DNA from: JBDTVS01 sp040007095
GTDB lineage: Bacteria > Acidobacteriota > Vicinamibacteria > Vicinamibacterales > CAVVIG01
DNA length: 64,000 nt
Reading direction: 5' to 3'
Assembly (NCBI GenBank): GCA_040007095.1
Contig: JBDTVS010000073.1
Span: 17,862 to 81,861 of the forward strand
A model generated the notes under the pieces. That model saw nothing but the letters and a program-made list of their open reading frames with translations, was not told where the DNA came from and ran no database searches. Both the position numbers and the translations under genes were made by a program. Position 1 is the first letter of the stretch. Each line of letters opens with the position of its first letter. Below are positions 34,121 to 42,934 of this stretch, in pieces.

Positions 34121-36142
34121 ATGAAGCTGCCGCGACCGCGACATGCATGGGACTGGCTGGCGTTCGCGCTGGTCGCGGGGCTGATGGTGGGTGGCGCGTT
34201 GTCTGTCTGGTGGCTGTCGCGGGCGGCCATCAGGGTCCATCAACTCACGCGCGGCCTTGGCGACACGACGTTCTACGACGCTGACGGCCATCCCTGGTTT
34301 CGTCTCGACGAACAGCGGCACGATGTTCCACTGGAAGAAATCGCGTCCGACCTCCAGCATGCGGTCGTGGCCATTGAAGACCGGCGCTTTTATCATCACC
34401 CAGGCATCGATCCGATCGGCGTGACCCGCGCCGTGGCGCACAACCTGCGGTTCCGCGGCCGCGCCGAGGGCGCGAGCACGCTGACGCAGCAGCTCGCGCG
34501 CACGCTCTTCTTGTCCAACACGCGGACGCTCGGCCGCAAGGCGAGAGAAGCGGGACTGGCGCTGCTCATCGAGCAGCAGCTGACCAAGAGCCAGATCCTC
34601 AGCATGTATCTCAATCACGTGTATCTGAGCGCCGGCGTGTACGGCGTCCAGACGATGTCGGAGCACCTGTTTCGCAAGTCGGCGAAGGCGCTGACGTTGG
34701 CGGAAGCCGCGATGATCGCCGGCTTGATCCGGGCGCCGTCCGCGCTGTCTCCCTGGTCGAACTACGACGGCGCGCTCGAGCGGAGCCGCACCGTGCTGGC
34801 GGTCATGCGCCGGGAGGGCTTCATCACGGCCGAGCAGGAGGCCGCGGCGGCGCGCGCGCGGCCGGCCATCCAGCCGTACCGGCAGGGAGGCGATTCGCGG
34901 TTCGCGTGGGCGAAGGAGTTCCTGCGGCAGCAGTTCCGCGAACAGTTCGGCGGCGACCATCCGCCCGATTGGCAAGTGCATACGTCGTTCATGCCGGAGA
35001 TACAGGATGCGGCGGAACGGGCCGTGACAAGCGGTCTCGGGCGCTTGAACCGGCCCGGCCTCCAGGCGGCGCTCGTCGCGATCGATCCCGCCAACGGCAA
35101 CCTCCTCGCGCTGGTCGGTGGGAGCGACTATCGCAAAAGCACCTACAATCGCGCCACTCGCAGCCGGCGCCAGCCGGGCTCGGCATTCAAGCCGATCGTC
35201 TATGCCGCGGCCCTGGCGCACGGCTATTCTCCGGTCTCGGTGTTGTCGAACCTCGATGCGGTCGCAGGACCGGGTGATCTCGAATGGACGCCGCAGAACG
35301 CCGATCACACGCGTCCGGCTGAGCTGACGCTGCGAGCGGCACTCGTCGAGTCGAACAATGCGGCCGCCGTCGATCTGCAGCAGAAAATCGGCGTCCGGAC
35401 GGTGCTGAGCCTCGCCACGGAGGCGGGTCTGGGCGATCTTCCCGAGGTCCCGTCGCTCGCGCTCGGCACCGGCATCGTCTCGCCTATCGAGTTGACCGCG
35501 GCCTACACGATGTTTCCCGGGGGCGGGGAAATGTCGACGCCGCGCGGGATCGTCGATGTCTACGACGCCAACGGCGGCCACATGTTCGAGCAACTGGTCG
35601 AGCGCAAGCGCCTGGTCTCAGCCGAGGTCGCGTACCAGATGACCAGCATGCTGCAAGACGCGATCGACCATGGCACGGGTGCGCCGGCGCGCACGCTGGG
35701 CGTCCGCGGACCGGTCGCCGGTAAGACCGGAACGACCGACGATTATCACGATGCCTGGTTCGTGGGGTTTTCCTCGTCGGTGGTGGTCGGCGTCTGGGTG
35801 GGCTTCGACCAGCCGGCATCGATCGGGAACGAGGCGTACGGTGCGCGGGTGGCGCTGCCGATCTGGGCCGCGTTCATGAACCGGACCGCGTCTCGCCTTC
35901 CCGCCAGGGAATTCGCGGTTCCGGAGAGCCTCAGCATCCAAGACTTGTGCAGCGTCTCCTACCTGCGGCCGGTGGACGACTGTCCTGTGTACCACGAGTA
36001 CTTCAAGGAGGGCGACGCGATTCCGTCTCAGTCGTGTAGTGTCCACGCCGGCTCTCTCAAGCAAGCCGCCGGCCGCGCGGTCGGCGGCTTCTTCACCAGC
36101 CTCGGGAGAAGCCTGGCGGGTCTTTTCAAAAGGCATGAGTAG
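34121..36142 (+). CDS. Class A penicillin-binding protein (PBP1A family)
   Basis: A 673-residue bifunctional peptidoglycan synthase. A single N-terminal membrane anchor (WLAFALVAGLMVGGALSVWWLS) is followed by the GT51 glycosyltransferase domain with catalytic Glu in AIEDRRFYHHPGID (about residue 86) and GASTLTQQLARTLFL. The transpeptidase domain has SxxK in PGSAFKP (Ser about 352), SNN in ESNNAA (about 410) and KTGTT (about 534). Near the C-terminus is a cysteine-bearing stretch (SIQDLCSVSYLRPVDDC) also seen in related environmental PBPs. The ATG at 34121 follows AAAGGGGA. It starts 1 nt after the TerC stop codon. Confidence 0.94.
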   Translation: MKLPRPRHAWDWLAFALVAGLMVGGALSVWWLSRAAIRVHQLTRGLGDTTFYDADGHPWFRLDEQRHDVPLEEIASDLQHAVVAIEDRRFYHHPGIDPIGVTRAVAHNLRFRGRAEGASTLTQQLARTLFLSNTRTLGRKAREAGLALLIEQQLTKSQILSMYLNHVYLSAGVYGVQTMSEHLFRKSAKALTLAEAAMIAGLIRAPSALSPWSNYDGALERSRTVLAVMRREGFITAEQEAAAARARPAIQPYRQGGDSRFAWAKEFLRQQFREQFGGDHPPDWQVHTSFMPEIQDAAERAVTSGLGRLNRPGLQAALVAIDPANGNLLALVGGSDYRKSTYNRATRSRRQPGSAFKPIVYAAALAHGYSPVSVLSNLDAVAGPGDLEWTPQNADHTRPAELTLRAALVESNNAAAVDLQQKIGVRTVLSLATEAGLGDLPEVPSLALGTGIVSPIELTAAYTMFPGGGEMSTPRGIVDVYDANGGHMFEQLVERKRLVSAEVAYQMTSMLQDAIDHGTGAPARTLGVRGPVAGKTGTTDDYHDAWFVGFSSSVVVGVWVGFDQPASIGNEAYGARVALPIWAAFMNRTASRLPAREFAVPESLSIQDLCSVSYLRPVDDCPVYHEYFKEGDAIPSQSCSVHAGSLKQAAGRAVGGFFTSLGRSLAGLFKRHE

Positions 36143-36223
36143 TTTTTCAGAAACGTCACATCACCCCATTACGCCATCACCCCATTTCTGAGTCTCGGTT
36201 CAAGCCGCGTTTTCAACGCGCTG

Positions 36224-36607
36224 CTAATCCTTGCCGGTGATCCTCCGCAGCAGCCGGCGCTCGCGCTTGTCGGGCGCTCGCGGGGAGACCGTGGCTCGAA
36301 AGATCCGCTCGAGCCGCCGCTGTTCGAGCTCCTGGGCCGTGGGGGCGGGAGTCACATCTTCGTAGAGCAGTCTCGCCTCGGCTTTCGGCAGGTGGCGGTC
36401 GGTCAGGACACGAACCACGAGGCGCTGGGTGCGGCCGAGAGGGCGGGTAATCCGAATCTCGTCGCCCGACTTCAATGCGCGGTTGGGTTTGACCGTCTGC
36501 CCGTTCACCGCAACCTTGCCGCCCCGGCACGCCTTCTGTGCCTCCGATCGCGTTCTGAACAGACACGCTACGTCGAGCCAGACATCGAGTCGAACGTCCT
36601 CATCCAC
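36224..36607 (-). CDS. S4-domain RNA-binding protein (Hsp15-like)
   Basis: About 127 residues with an S4 RNA-binding domain: VRLDVWLDVACLFRTRSEAQKACRGGKVAVNGQTVKPNRALKSGDEIRI, then a basic C-terminal tail ending RRLLRRITGKD. This layout matches Hsp15/RqcP-like proteins, which bind the large ribosomal subunit carrying stalled nascent chains. The start is probably the GTG at 36607; a longer frame to 36673 exists but its extra residues do not look like the family. It faces the preceding PBP gene and is divergent from the symporter gene. Confidence 0.82.
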   Translation of the reverse strand: MDEDVRLDVWLDVACLFRTRSEAQKACRGGKVAVNGQTVKPNRALKSGDEIRITRPLGRTQRLVVRVLTDRHLPKAEARLLYEDVTPAPTAQELEQRRLERIFRATVSPRAPDKRERRLLRRITGKD

Positions 36608-36647
36608 CTGAAAAGGCGCCAATCGACATATTATCTGGGAGCATTCC

Positions 36648-37943
36648 GTGGCCCGCAAACGCTTTCTGAGCACCTTGTACGGACAGGTTCTTGCGGCGAC
36701 GATCGTCGGCGTCGCGCTCGGACACTTCTATCCGACGGTCGGCGTCGCGATGCGGCCGTTCGGCGACGGCTTCATCAAGCTGGTCCGGATGATCATCGCG
36801 CCGATCATCTTCTGCACCGTCGTCGCGGGCGTCGCGGGGGTCGGGGACGCAAAGGCCGTGGGCAAGGTCGGGGGCCTCACGCTGATGTACTTCGAGGTCG
36901 TCAGCACGCTCGCGCTGATCATCGGCCTGCTGGTGGTGAACCTCGTGAAGCCGGGCGCGGGGATGAATATCGACCCGGCGACGCTTGATGCGAAGGCCGT
37001 GTCGCAGTACGTCAGCGGCGCGGCCGCGCAGGGAGTCACTGACTTTCTCCTCGCGATTGTTCCGAACACCGTCGTCGATGCGTTTGCGAAGGGCGACATT
37101 CTCCAGGTGCTCCTGTTCTCGGTCCTGTTCGGTTTCGCGCTGCATGCGTTGGGTCCGGCGGGTCTGCGAGTATTCGACTTCATCGAGCAGCTGTCGCGGG
37201 TGCTGTTCAGAGTGGTCGGCTACATCATGAAGGCGGCGCCGCTTGGGGCGTTTGGCGCGATGGCGTTCACCATCGGCAACTTCGGCGTCGGCACGCTGGC
37301 GCAGCTGGGACAGCTGATCCTCTGCTTCTACATCACGTGCGTGCTGTTCGTCGCGGTGGTGCTGAACATCATCGCTCGTCTGCACGGATTCAGCGTCTGG
37401 CGCCTGGTCCGGTTCATCAAGGAGGAGCTCTTCATCGTCTACGGCACTTCCTCGTCGGAGTCGGCGTTGCCTCGCATCATGGTGAAACTGGAAACGCTCG
37501 GCGTCGCACGGTCGGTCGTCGGTCTCGTCATTCCGGCGGGCTACTCGTTCAACCTCGACGGCACCGCGATCTATCTGACCATCGCGACGGTGTTCATCGC
37601 GCAAGCCACCAATACGCCGTTCGGCGTGCCGCGACAACTCGCGCTGCTGGCAATTCTCATGCTGACCTCGAAGGGCGCCGCGGGAGTCGCCGGCGCGGCG
37701 CTGATCGTGCTCGCCGGGACGATCTCGGCAACCGGCGTCATCCCGGTCGCGGGCGTGGCCCTCGTGCTGGGCATCCATCGGTTCATGGGAGAAGCCATGG
37801 CCGTGACGAACCTCATCGGAAACGGCGTCGCCACGATCGTGGTGGGGAAGTGGTGCGGTCAGGTGAACGAGGCACGCCTGATCGCCGGTCTGGGCGGCCC
37901 CGCCGCTCCTGCAGACCAGGACGAGTCCCGGGCCGCCGGATGA
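36648..37943 (+). CDS. dctA: Dicarboxylate/amino acid:cation symporter (DctA/GltP family)
   Basis: A 431-residue sodium- or proton-coupled symporter for C4-dicarboxylates or acidic amino acids. Family motifs are GDGFIKLVRMIIAPIIFCTVVAGVAG early, GTSSSESALPRIMVKLE (serine-rich hairpin HP1) around residue 265, AGYSFNLDGTAIYLTIATVFIAQ around residue 300, and NLIGNGVATIVVGKW near the end. The start is GTG 36648 with GGGAG seven bases upstream. Length is normal. The substrate cannot be decided between succinate-type and glutamate-type. Confidence 0.93.
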   Translation: MARKRFLSTLYGQVLAATIVGVALGHFYPTVGVAMRPFGDGFIKLVRMIIAPIIFCTVVAGVAGVGDAKAVGKVGGLTLMYFEVVSTLALIIGLLVVNLVKPGAGMNIDPATLDAKAVSQYVSGAAAQGVTDFLLAIVPNTVVDAFAKGDILQVLLFSVLFGFALHALGPAGLRVFDFIEQLSRVLFRVVGYIMKAAPLGAFGAMAFTIGNFGVGTLAQLGQLILCFYITCVLFVAVVLNIIARLHGFSVWRLVRFIKEELFIVYGTSSSESALPRIMVKLETLGVARSVVGLVIPAGYSFNLDGTAIYLTIATVFIAQATNTPFGVPRQLALLAILMLTSKGAAGVAGAALIVLAGTISATGVIPVAGVALVLGIHRFMGEAMAVTNLIGNGVATIVVGKWCGQVNEARLIAGLGGPAAPADQDESRAAG

Positions 37944-37949
37944 TGATTC

Positions 37950-38030
37950 GCCGAGGCTTCGGCGGACCGCCGTAGGCTGGTCAGGCGGACCAAGGTGGTC
38001 CGGCGGAAGCCGGACACTCCGTACAACTTT
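37950..38030. repeat. REP-like repeat with hairpin, copy B1
   Basis: The intergenic segment after the symporter gene contains the perfect hairpin GGACCA-AGG-TGGTCC (37987-38001), then GAAGCCGGACACTCC and GTACAACTT. The part at 38006-38026 reappears inverted at 42407-42427 with one mismatch, and a degraded form lies at 980-1029. It looks like an interspersed palindromic repeat family. The remaining intergenic bases to 38140 hold nothing recognisable. Confidence 0.6.
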
Positions 38031-38140
38031 GCACCTCAAACGGAATCGGGATGGGTGGCAATGAACGTGGTGCCGCGGCTCATCCGCGGCATGTTACTGG
38101 CGCCTGCGAGCCGCAGCAAAAGGTTTAAGGGGGCACACGA

Positions 38141-41100
38141 TCAGAATACGAGCTTCAGCGCGAGCTGCACGACCCGCGGATCAAAGGCGGTCGTGACGGT
38201 GCCGAAATTCGCCGCCCCTGCCACAGCGTTGGGCGTGCCGAGGTTGGTGGTGTTGAGCAGATTGAACGCCTCCGCCCTCACCTCGATCGCCTGATGAGCG
38301 CCCACCGGGATCCGCCGCATCAGCGCGACATCCACATCGCGATACGACGGCCCGCGAATGGGATTCCGTGACGCCGATCCGAGCGTGAATTGAGGCGCGA
38401 TGGTAAATGCCGCCGTGTTGAACCATTGGCTCGGGGTCCGCTGGTCTTCGGGCAGCGTCGGATCGCCGGCGAGATTCGGCCGCTGCACGCCGTAGCCGGC
38501 GAACGCGTTGAAGTTTGTCGTTTGCGTGACCGCGACCGGCACGCCCGATTGCAACGTGACGAGCGCGGCGAGCGACCAGTCGTTCGCGATGGCTCCCATC
38601 ACACCGTGCAGTTGCCGGCCTCGGTCCCTGCCTGCGGGAAGATCCCAGACCGCAGATGAGACGAAGAGGTGCGGGATGTCGCCCGTTGAATAGTCACGCT
38701 CGAGCGCCCGGTTAAAACTGTCGGCGACCGGATAGTTCGCAATCGGTCCCGTCAAGATCGACGCGTCGAACACGGACGAGGCATCGTCGAGCAGCTTGGA
38801 TCGCGTGTAGGCCACCGAATACGAGAGCCCGCGCGCCAAGCGCTGGCGAAGGCTCAACGCCAGGCCCTGATAGCGTGTCGTGCCGACGTTGTTGCGATAC
38901 AGGCTGACCGTGGTGTACGCCGGATACGGTTTGAGTAGCTGGGCCAGCGGTATGGTCGGGTCGCCCAGCGACGACGACCGCGGGATGATCCCGAAGTACG
39001 GGTTGGCCACCCGTTGATTGAGCGTCGATCCGAGCGCGAGCTGGTCGACCGATAGTTGATTGAGGTTGGTGTCGGGGATGCCGACGTGCGTGATGTTCGA
39101 CCCGAGGTACGAGACCTCGACGGTTGTGTTCGCGCTCAGTTCGCGTTGGACCGACGCGTTCCACTGCTGCACGTAGCTGGAGCCGACCGTGTTGTCGACG
39201 GCGAAGACTCCCTGGCCAAGCCCCGCCGTCGGCGTGGCCGCGATCGGCGCGACACTGGGGCCGTTCTGCAGCACGAATGCCGGCGAGATCGTATCGAGCG
39301 CGCGCTGTGACACCGTCTGCAGAAACGGAAATGTCGGCGTCGTGAACGGTGTCGTGATCCCCGCCATCTCGATCCACACCATGCCGTATCCCGCACTGAC
39401 GATGGTCTTGTCGGTGACCCGGTAGACCCCACCAAAACGCGGTCCGAAGTTGCCCCTCTTCAGCGGGCGCACGGGATCCGTTCCGGGGTACTCGAGCTGC
39501 TGGGTCTGCAGATTGAACACCGCGGTCTGGCCGTTGATCTCCGTCGAAGGAAAATTCAGGGTGTACCGCAGGCCGGGGTTGATGGTGAGCCGGTCGGAAA
39601 TCTTCCAGTCGTCCTGAATGAAGTATTCCTGGAAGCGCGCGCGCTCCTGGATCGGCGCCTGCTGAAGATCGATGGAGAAGAGCTGGACCTGGCCGAGCAG
39701 GAAGCTGGCCAACGGCGTGCCGGTATTGGCGACGCCGGGCAAGTCGCTCCCGACGGCGTTGAACGTGAACTGTCCGGTCGGGGACGGCGGCTGGACGACG
39801 TTGAGGCGTTGCCATCGGAAGTCCAGCCCCATCTTGAACGTGTGGCGTCCTCGCAGCCACGTCAGCGAATCGGCGACTTCGGTGACGCCGGTGTTGAAGT
39901 CGGACGCCGTGTTAATCGGCGAGCCGAGTTGCTGGTAGCCACCGATCAGGAACGTCGGCAGCGTGTTTGGAAAACGGGCGGTCGAGGGGATCCCCGGAAT
40001 GCTGAGGGCGGCGCCCGCCGTGGTCGACAGTTGTGCCGCGCTTCGCGTGACGGCTCGGCGCGTGTCGCCAATCCGCAGCTCGTTGAGCACCTGGCTCGAG
40101 AACGTGTGCTGGTAGTTCGACGCGAATGCCCAGGCGGTGGTGTCTTGCGGTCCGAGGGTGCCGGTCGTCACACCGCTGCCGTCCGTCAGCGGCGTGACCG
40201 GCACGAATCCGTCCCGGAAGTACGAGAGGCGGGCGAATGCCTGGTCGCGGTTCGACGCGAACTTTTGATCGATGCGGACGTCCCACTGGTCCTGGTTGTC
40301 GACCTCGCTCGCGGTCCGGTTGTAGTTGTTGGCTGTCGCGGATGAAGTGGGGAGGGGGTATCGCTGCAAGAGCGCCAGCGCCACCGCATCCATCCGGTTC
40401 GACGGAATCGAACTCCCGGAGAAGGGCGTGCGGACCGCGCCGACCGTGGTGGCTGGATCGTAGACCACCGGCACGCGTCCGCCGATCGCTTCCGTAAAGA
40501 GCCCCTGCCGCTGCAGGGCGGTCGGGACCGTCGAGATGACGGTGCGCCCGATCGACTGCCGCTGGCCCTGGTAGTCCACGAAGAAGAAGGTGCGGTCGCG
40601 CACGAGCGGTCCGCCGAGCGTGCCGCCGAACTGATGTCGTCGATACTCTGGTTTGACGGGGTTCGTGGACTGGAAGAAGTTGCGCGCGTTGAGGTCTTCG
40701 TTGCGCAGGAATTCGAAGCCGGTGCCGTGGAACACGTTCGAGCCGGTCTTGGTCGTCAGGTTCACCACGCCGCCGTTGAAGCGACCGAACTCCGCCGGCG
40801 GACTGTTGCTTTCGATCTTGAATTCTTGAATCGCGTCGATCACCGGAAAGTACGCGACCTGGCCCGGCTCGGGTTGGAGCACGGAGATGCCATCGAACAA
40901 ATACTCGTTTGTGCGCGGCCGCCCGCCGTTGATCCGCGGCAACTGCGAATTGGGGGGCAGCGCGACGCCGGGGGCGAGCGCGGCCAGCATGATGAACGTC
41001 CGGCCGTTCAGCGGCAACTGTACGACCTGCTCGTGCTCCACCACGGTCCCGAGGCTCGCGGTTTCGGCACGGAGGATCGAGGCGTCCGCGCTCACGGTTA

Positions 41101-41467
41101 CCTGCTCGCGAACCTGGCCGACGGCGAGCGAGAAGTCGAGCCGCGCCTTCTCGCCGGTCGAAAGCCGGATGCCCTCCCGCCGGATCGGTTTGAAACCGGA
41201 CAGCTCGACATCGACGCGATAGGCGCCAGGGGCCAGGCTCGGGGCGGTGTACACGCCGTCGCCACTCGTCACCACCACGCGTTGCTGATTGGTGTCGACG
41301 TTGACGACGGTGACGGTCACGCCCGGCACGGCGGCGTTCATTTGATCCCGCACCAGGCCGGTGATTTCACCCGCGGCGACCTGCGCGATGGCAGACGCGG
41401 CAGTCGCGGCGACACCGCACACCGCGAACAGACACAGCCGCACAGATCGCAGACGGGCGAGGCGCAT
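38141..41467 (-). CDS. Oar-type TonB-dependent outer-membrane receptor
   Basis: An 1108-residue outer-membrane protein. It has a signal peptide (LRSVRLCLFAVCGVAATAASAIAQ), then a carboxypeptidase-regulatory-like Ig fold (GEITGLVRDQMNAAVPGVTVTVVN, about residues 32-110). A TonB plug follows (GTVVEHEQVVQLPLNGRTFIMLAALAPGVALP) and then a long beta-barrel ending in Phe. This Oar-like arrangement is heavily expanded in Acidobacteriota. The ATG at 41467 has a perfect GGAGG Shine-Dalgarno. Transport cargo cannot be read directly; the divergent modA gene and shared 150-nt promoter region with two palindromes suggest oxyanion uptake, but many Oar-like receptors import carbohydrates or peptides. Confidence 0.88.
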   Translation of the reverse strand: MRLARLRSVRLCLFAVCGVAATAASAIAQVAAGEITGLVRDQMNAAVPGVTVTVVNVDTNQQRVVVTSGDGVYTAPSLAPGAYRVDVELSGFKPIRREGIRLSTGEKARLDFSLAVGQVREQVTVSADASILRAETASLGTVVEHEQVVQLPLNGRTFIMLAALAPGVALPPNSQLPRINGGRPRTNEYLFDGISVLQPEPGQVAYFPVIDAIQEFKIESNSPPAEFGRFNGGVVNLTTKTGSNVFHGTGFEFLRNEDLNARNFFQSTNPVKPEYRRHQFGGTLGGPLVRDRTFFFVDYQGQRQSIGRTVISTVPTALQRQGLFTEAIGGRVPVVYDPATTVGAVRTPFSGSSIPSNRMDAVALALLQRYPLPTSSATANNYNRTASEVDNQDQWDVRIDQKFASNRDQAFARLSYFRDGFVPVTPLTDGSGVTTGTLGPQDTTAWAFASNYQHTFSSQVLNELRIGDTRRAVTRSAAQLSTTAGAALSIPGIPSTARFPNTLPTFLIGGYQQLGSPINTASDFNTGVTEVADSLTWLRGRHTFKMGLDFRWQRLNVVQPPSPTGQFTFNAVGSDLPGVANTGTPLASFLLGQVQLFSIDLQQAPIQERARFQEYFIQDDWKISDRLTINPGLRYTLNFPSTEINGQTAVFNLQTQQLEYPGTDPVRPLKRGNFGPRFGGVYRVTDKTIVSAGYGMVWIEMAGITTPFTTPTFPFLQTVSQRALDTISPAFVLQNGPSVAPIAATPTAGLGQGVFAVDNTVGSSYVQQWNASVQRELSANTTVEVSYLGSNITHVGIPDTNLNQLSVDQLALGSTLNQRVANPYFGIIPRSSSLGDPTIPLAQLLKPYPAYTTVSLYRNNVGTTRYQGLALSLRQRLARGLSYSVAYTRSKLLDDASSVFDASILTGPIANYPVADSFNRALERDYSTGDIPHLFVSSAVWDLPAGRDRGRQLHGVMGAIANDWSLAALVTLQSGVPVAVTQTTNFNAFAGYGVQRPNLAGDPTLPEDQRTPSQWFNTAAFTIAPQFTLGSASRNPIRGPSYRDVDVALMRRIPVGAHQAIEVRAEAFNLLNTTNLGTPNAVAGAANFGTVTTAFDPRVVQLALKLVF

Positions 41468-41504
41468 CGATCCTCCGTGGCAGCGACGAAAGGGCCACTG
41501 TATC

Positions 41505-41525
41505 TTGAATGTAAGCAAGATTCAA
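41505..41525. promoter_or_regulatory. Inverted repeat upstream of the TonB receptor gene
   Basis: TTGAAT-N9-ATTCAA is a perfect 6-bp inverted repeat 38 nt before the receptor start codon, in the region shared with the divergent modA. It could be a transcription factor site. Confidence 0.4.
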
Positions 41526-41535
41526 ATCGGACGTA

Positions 41536-41551
41536 ATCGATTGGAATCGAT
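41536..41551. promoter_or_regulatory. 16-bp palindrome between TonB receptor and modA
   Basis: ATCGATT-GG-AATCGAT is a perfect 7-bp inverted repeat with a 2-nt centre, about 70 nt from each divergent start codon. Symmetry, length and position suggest a dimeric repressor site controlling both genes. It does not resemble the ModE box. Confidence 0.5.
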
Positions 41552-41620
41552 CACGCATCAGTTGTATCCTCAATGCGCCGAGGCCGATCTGGTGATGGCC
41601 ATCAACCTCCGAAACGGTCA

Positions 41621-42394
41621 ATGATGCGAAGCTGCCGCGCTGTTCTCATGGTGACGTTTCTACTGCTCGCGTCGCGGCTTGCGGCGGCGCAGGGCCTGGC
41701 GGTTGCCGCGGCGTCCGATCTGCAGACCGCTCTCCCGGCCATTGCCGCGGAGTTCGAAAAGGACACCGGACAGCAGCTCAGGATGACGTTTGGCTCGTCC
41801 GGGAACTTCTTCGCGCAGATGCAGAACGGGGCGCCATTCGATGTCTTTCTTTCGGCTGATATCGACTATCCGAGGCGTCTCGCAAGTTCGGGCCTGGCCG
41901 ATCGAGGCAGTCTGTACGCGTACGCGACGGGCCGCCTCGTGCTGTGGACGCGCAATGATTCAGGCATTGACGTCCGGCGCGGTCTGGCGGTTGTGATCGA
42001 ACGATCCGTCCGCCGGATCGCGATCGCGAATCCCGAGCATGCGCCGTACGGTCGAGCCGCCGTTGCGGCGCTGCGTCACGAGCGGCTGCACGACGGCGCA
42101 CGGACGAAGTTCGTGTTGGGCGAGAACATTTCGCAGGCGGCCCAATTCGCTCAGTCGGGGAGCGCCGACGTCGGCGTGCTGGCGCTTTCGCTGGCATTGT
42201 CGCCAACGCTCAAGAGCACCGGCAGCTACATCGACATCCCGGAGTCCTGGTATCCGCCGATCGAGCAGGCGGCTGTCGTCCTCACCTCGTCACGCCAGAA
42301 ACCGCTGGCACAACAATTCATCGACTATCTGAAGACTCCCAAGAGCGTTCGGATTCTGAAGTCCTACGGTTTTGCCGTCCCTGAAAAGCGCTAG
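41621..42394 (+). CDS. modA: Molybdate ABC transporter substrate-binding protein
   Basis: A 257-residue periplasmic molybdate/tungstate-binding protein. It has a signal peptide (AVLMVTFLLLASRLAAAQG), then LAVAAASDLQTALPAIAAEFEKDTGQQLRMTFGSSGNFFAQMQNGAPFDVFLSAD, which is the ModA ligand-binding signature (ASDL and GSSG loops). The C-terminal half has AIANPEHAPYGRAA and the closing lobe FIDYLKTPKSVRILKSYGF. No modB or modC permease genes follow, so the permease must be encoded elsewhere. It is divergent from an Oar-type TonB receptor. A second, WtpA-like binding protein lies 2.4 kb downstream on the other strand. Confidence 0.92.
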   Translation: MMRSCRAVLMVTFLLLASRLAAAQGLAVAAASDLQTALPAIAAEFEKDTGQQLRMTFGSSGNFFAQMQNGAPFDVFLSADIDYPRRLASSGLADRGSLYAYATGRLVLWTRNDSGIDVRRGLAVVIERSVRRIAIANPEHAPYGRAAVAALRHERLHDGARTKFVLGENISQAAQFAQSGSADVGVLALSLALSPTLKSTGSYIDIPESWYPPIEQAAVVLTSSRQKPLAQQFIDYLKTPKSVRILKSYGFAVPEKR

Positions 42395-42406
42395 AGCGAT
42401 TTCGAC

Positions 42407-42427
42407 TTGTACGTAGTGTCCGGCTTC
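42407..42427. repeat. REP-like repeat, copy B2 (inverted)
   Basis: The reverse complement of 38006-38026 with one mismatch, lying 12 nt after the modA stop. Together the two copies bracket the TonB receptor-modA pair in inverted orientation. Confidence 0.6.
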
Positions 42428-42476
42428 AGTGCCCACGTGCCAGGTTTAAACCAGGTTTAAACCCACCGGCCTTCAG

Positions 42477-42537
42477 CCCACGAAAGCACGAAGTCACGAA
42501 GGCACAACAACATGGACTGTTGTTCGTGTGTTCGTGG
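42477..42537. repeat. Imperfect hairpin with CACGAA repeats
   Basis: A perfect stem AACAACA-TGGAC-TGTTGTT (42506-42524) is flanked by CCCACGAA on one side and TTCGTGGG on the other, giving a longer imperfect stem. There is no T-run, so it is not an obvious terminator. Confidence 0.4.
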
Positions 42538-42557
42538 GTTCGCGGTTGCATTGGCGT

Positions 42558-42839
42558 TTACGAACCAGCAGTCATTGGCGTTTGCAAATGAGCAGAACAG
42601 GCCGCAAGTCCCGCGAGAGAACAGACCAGGGGGTACAGCTCTTCGTAGTACCAGAGTCGCGCAAAGTACGACCCCAGTGGCGCAGCAGCCACTTCCCGGT
42701 TGTCCGCAAACGCATCGATGAGCCAGCGCGCGCCGCGCGCCGCGGGCCTGGAGACAAGAATCCCGTCTGCATCGGCCACAGAATGACGGAGCGCGGCCAG
42801 CACGACGCCCGTTTCCTCGATGGACGAAGGCGCAACCAC
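42558..42839 (-). pseudogene. C-terminal remnant of a squalene/hopene cyclase-like prenyltransferase
   Basis: A 93-codon open frame whose order of motifs resembles the end of terpene cyclases: SSIEETGVVLAAL (compare the SSVEETALAVLAL helix), AARGARWLIDAF (repeat helix), then PLGSYFARLWYYEELYPLVCSLAGLA (compare the final F-Y-x-x-Y-x-x-Y-x-x-x-F-P-L segment). An in-frame TAG lies just upstream of the matching part and the rest of a cyclase is absent. It looks like a decayed fragment. Whether it is expressed is unknown; a short unrelated gene is the alternative. Confidence 0.4.
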
Positions 42840-42934
42840 CGATTGGAAGGACTACGATTTGAAGCCGGGACGAGACGTATGCACAATGGCGCACATGTCC
42901 CCCTCGGAACGTTTGTCCCAGTGAGGTAAGCGCG

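Noticed and set aside
33935..35593. Open frame of 552 codons on the minus strand opposite the class A PBP
   Set aside because: No recognisable domain and composition typical of antisense frames; the PBP active-site motifs on the plus strand are complete.
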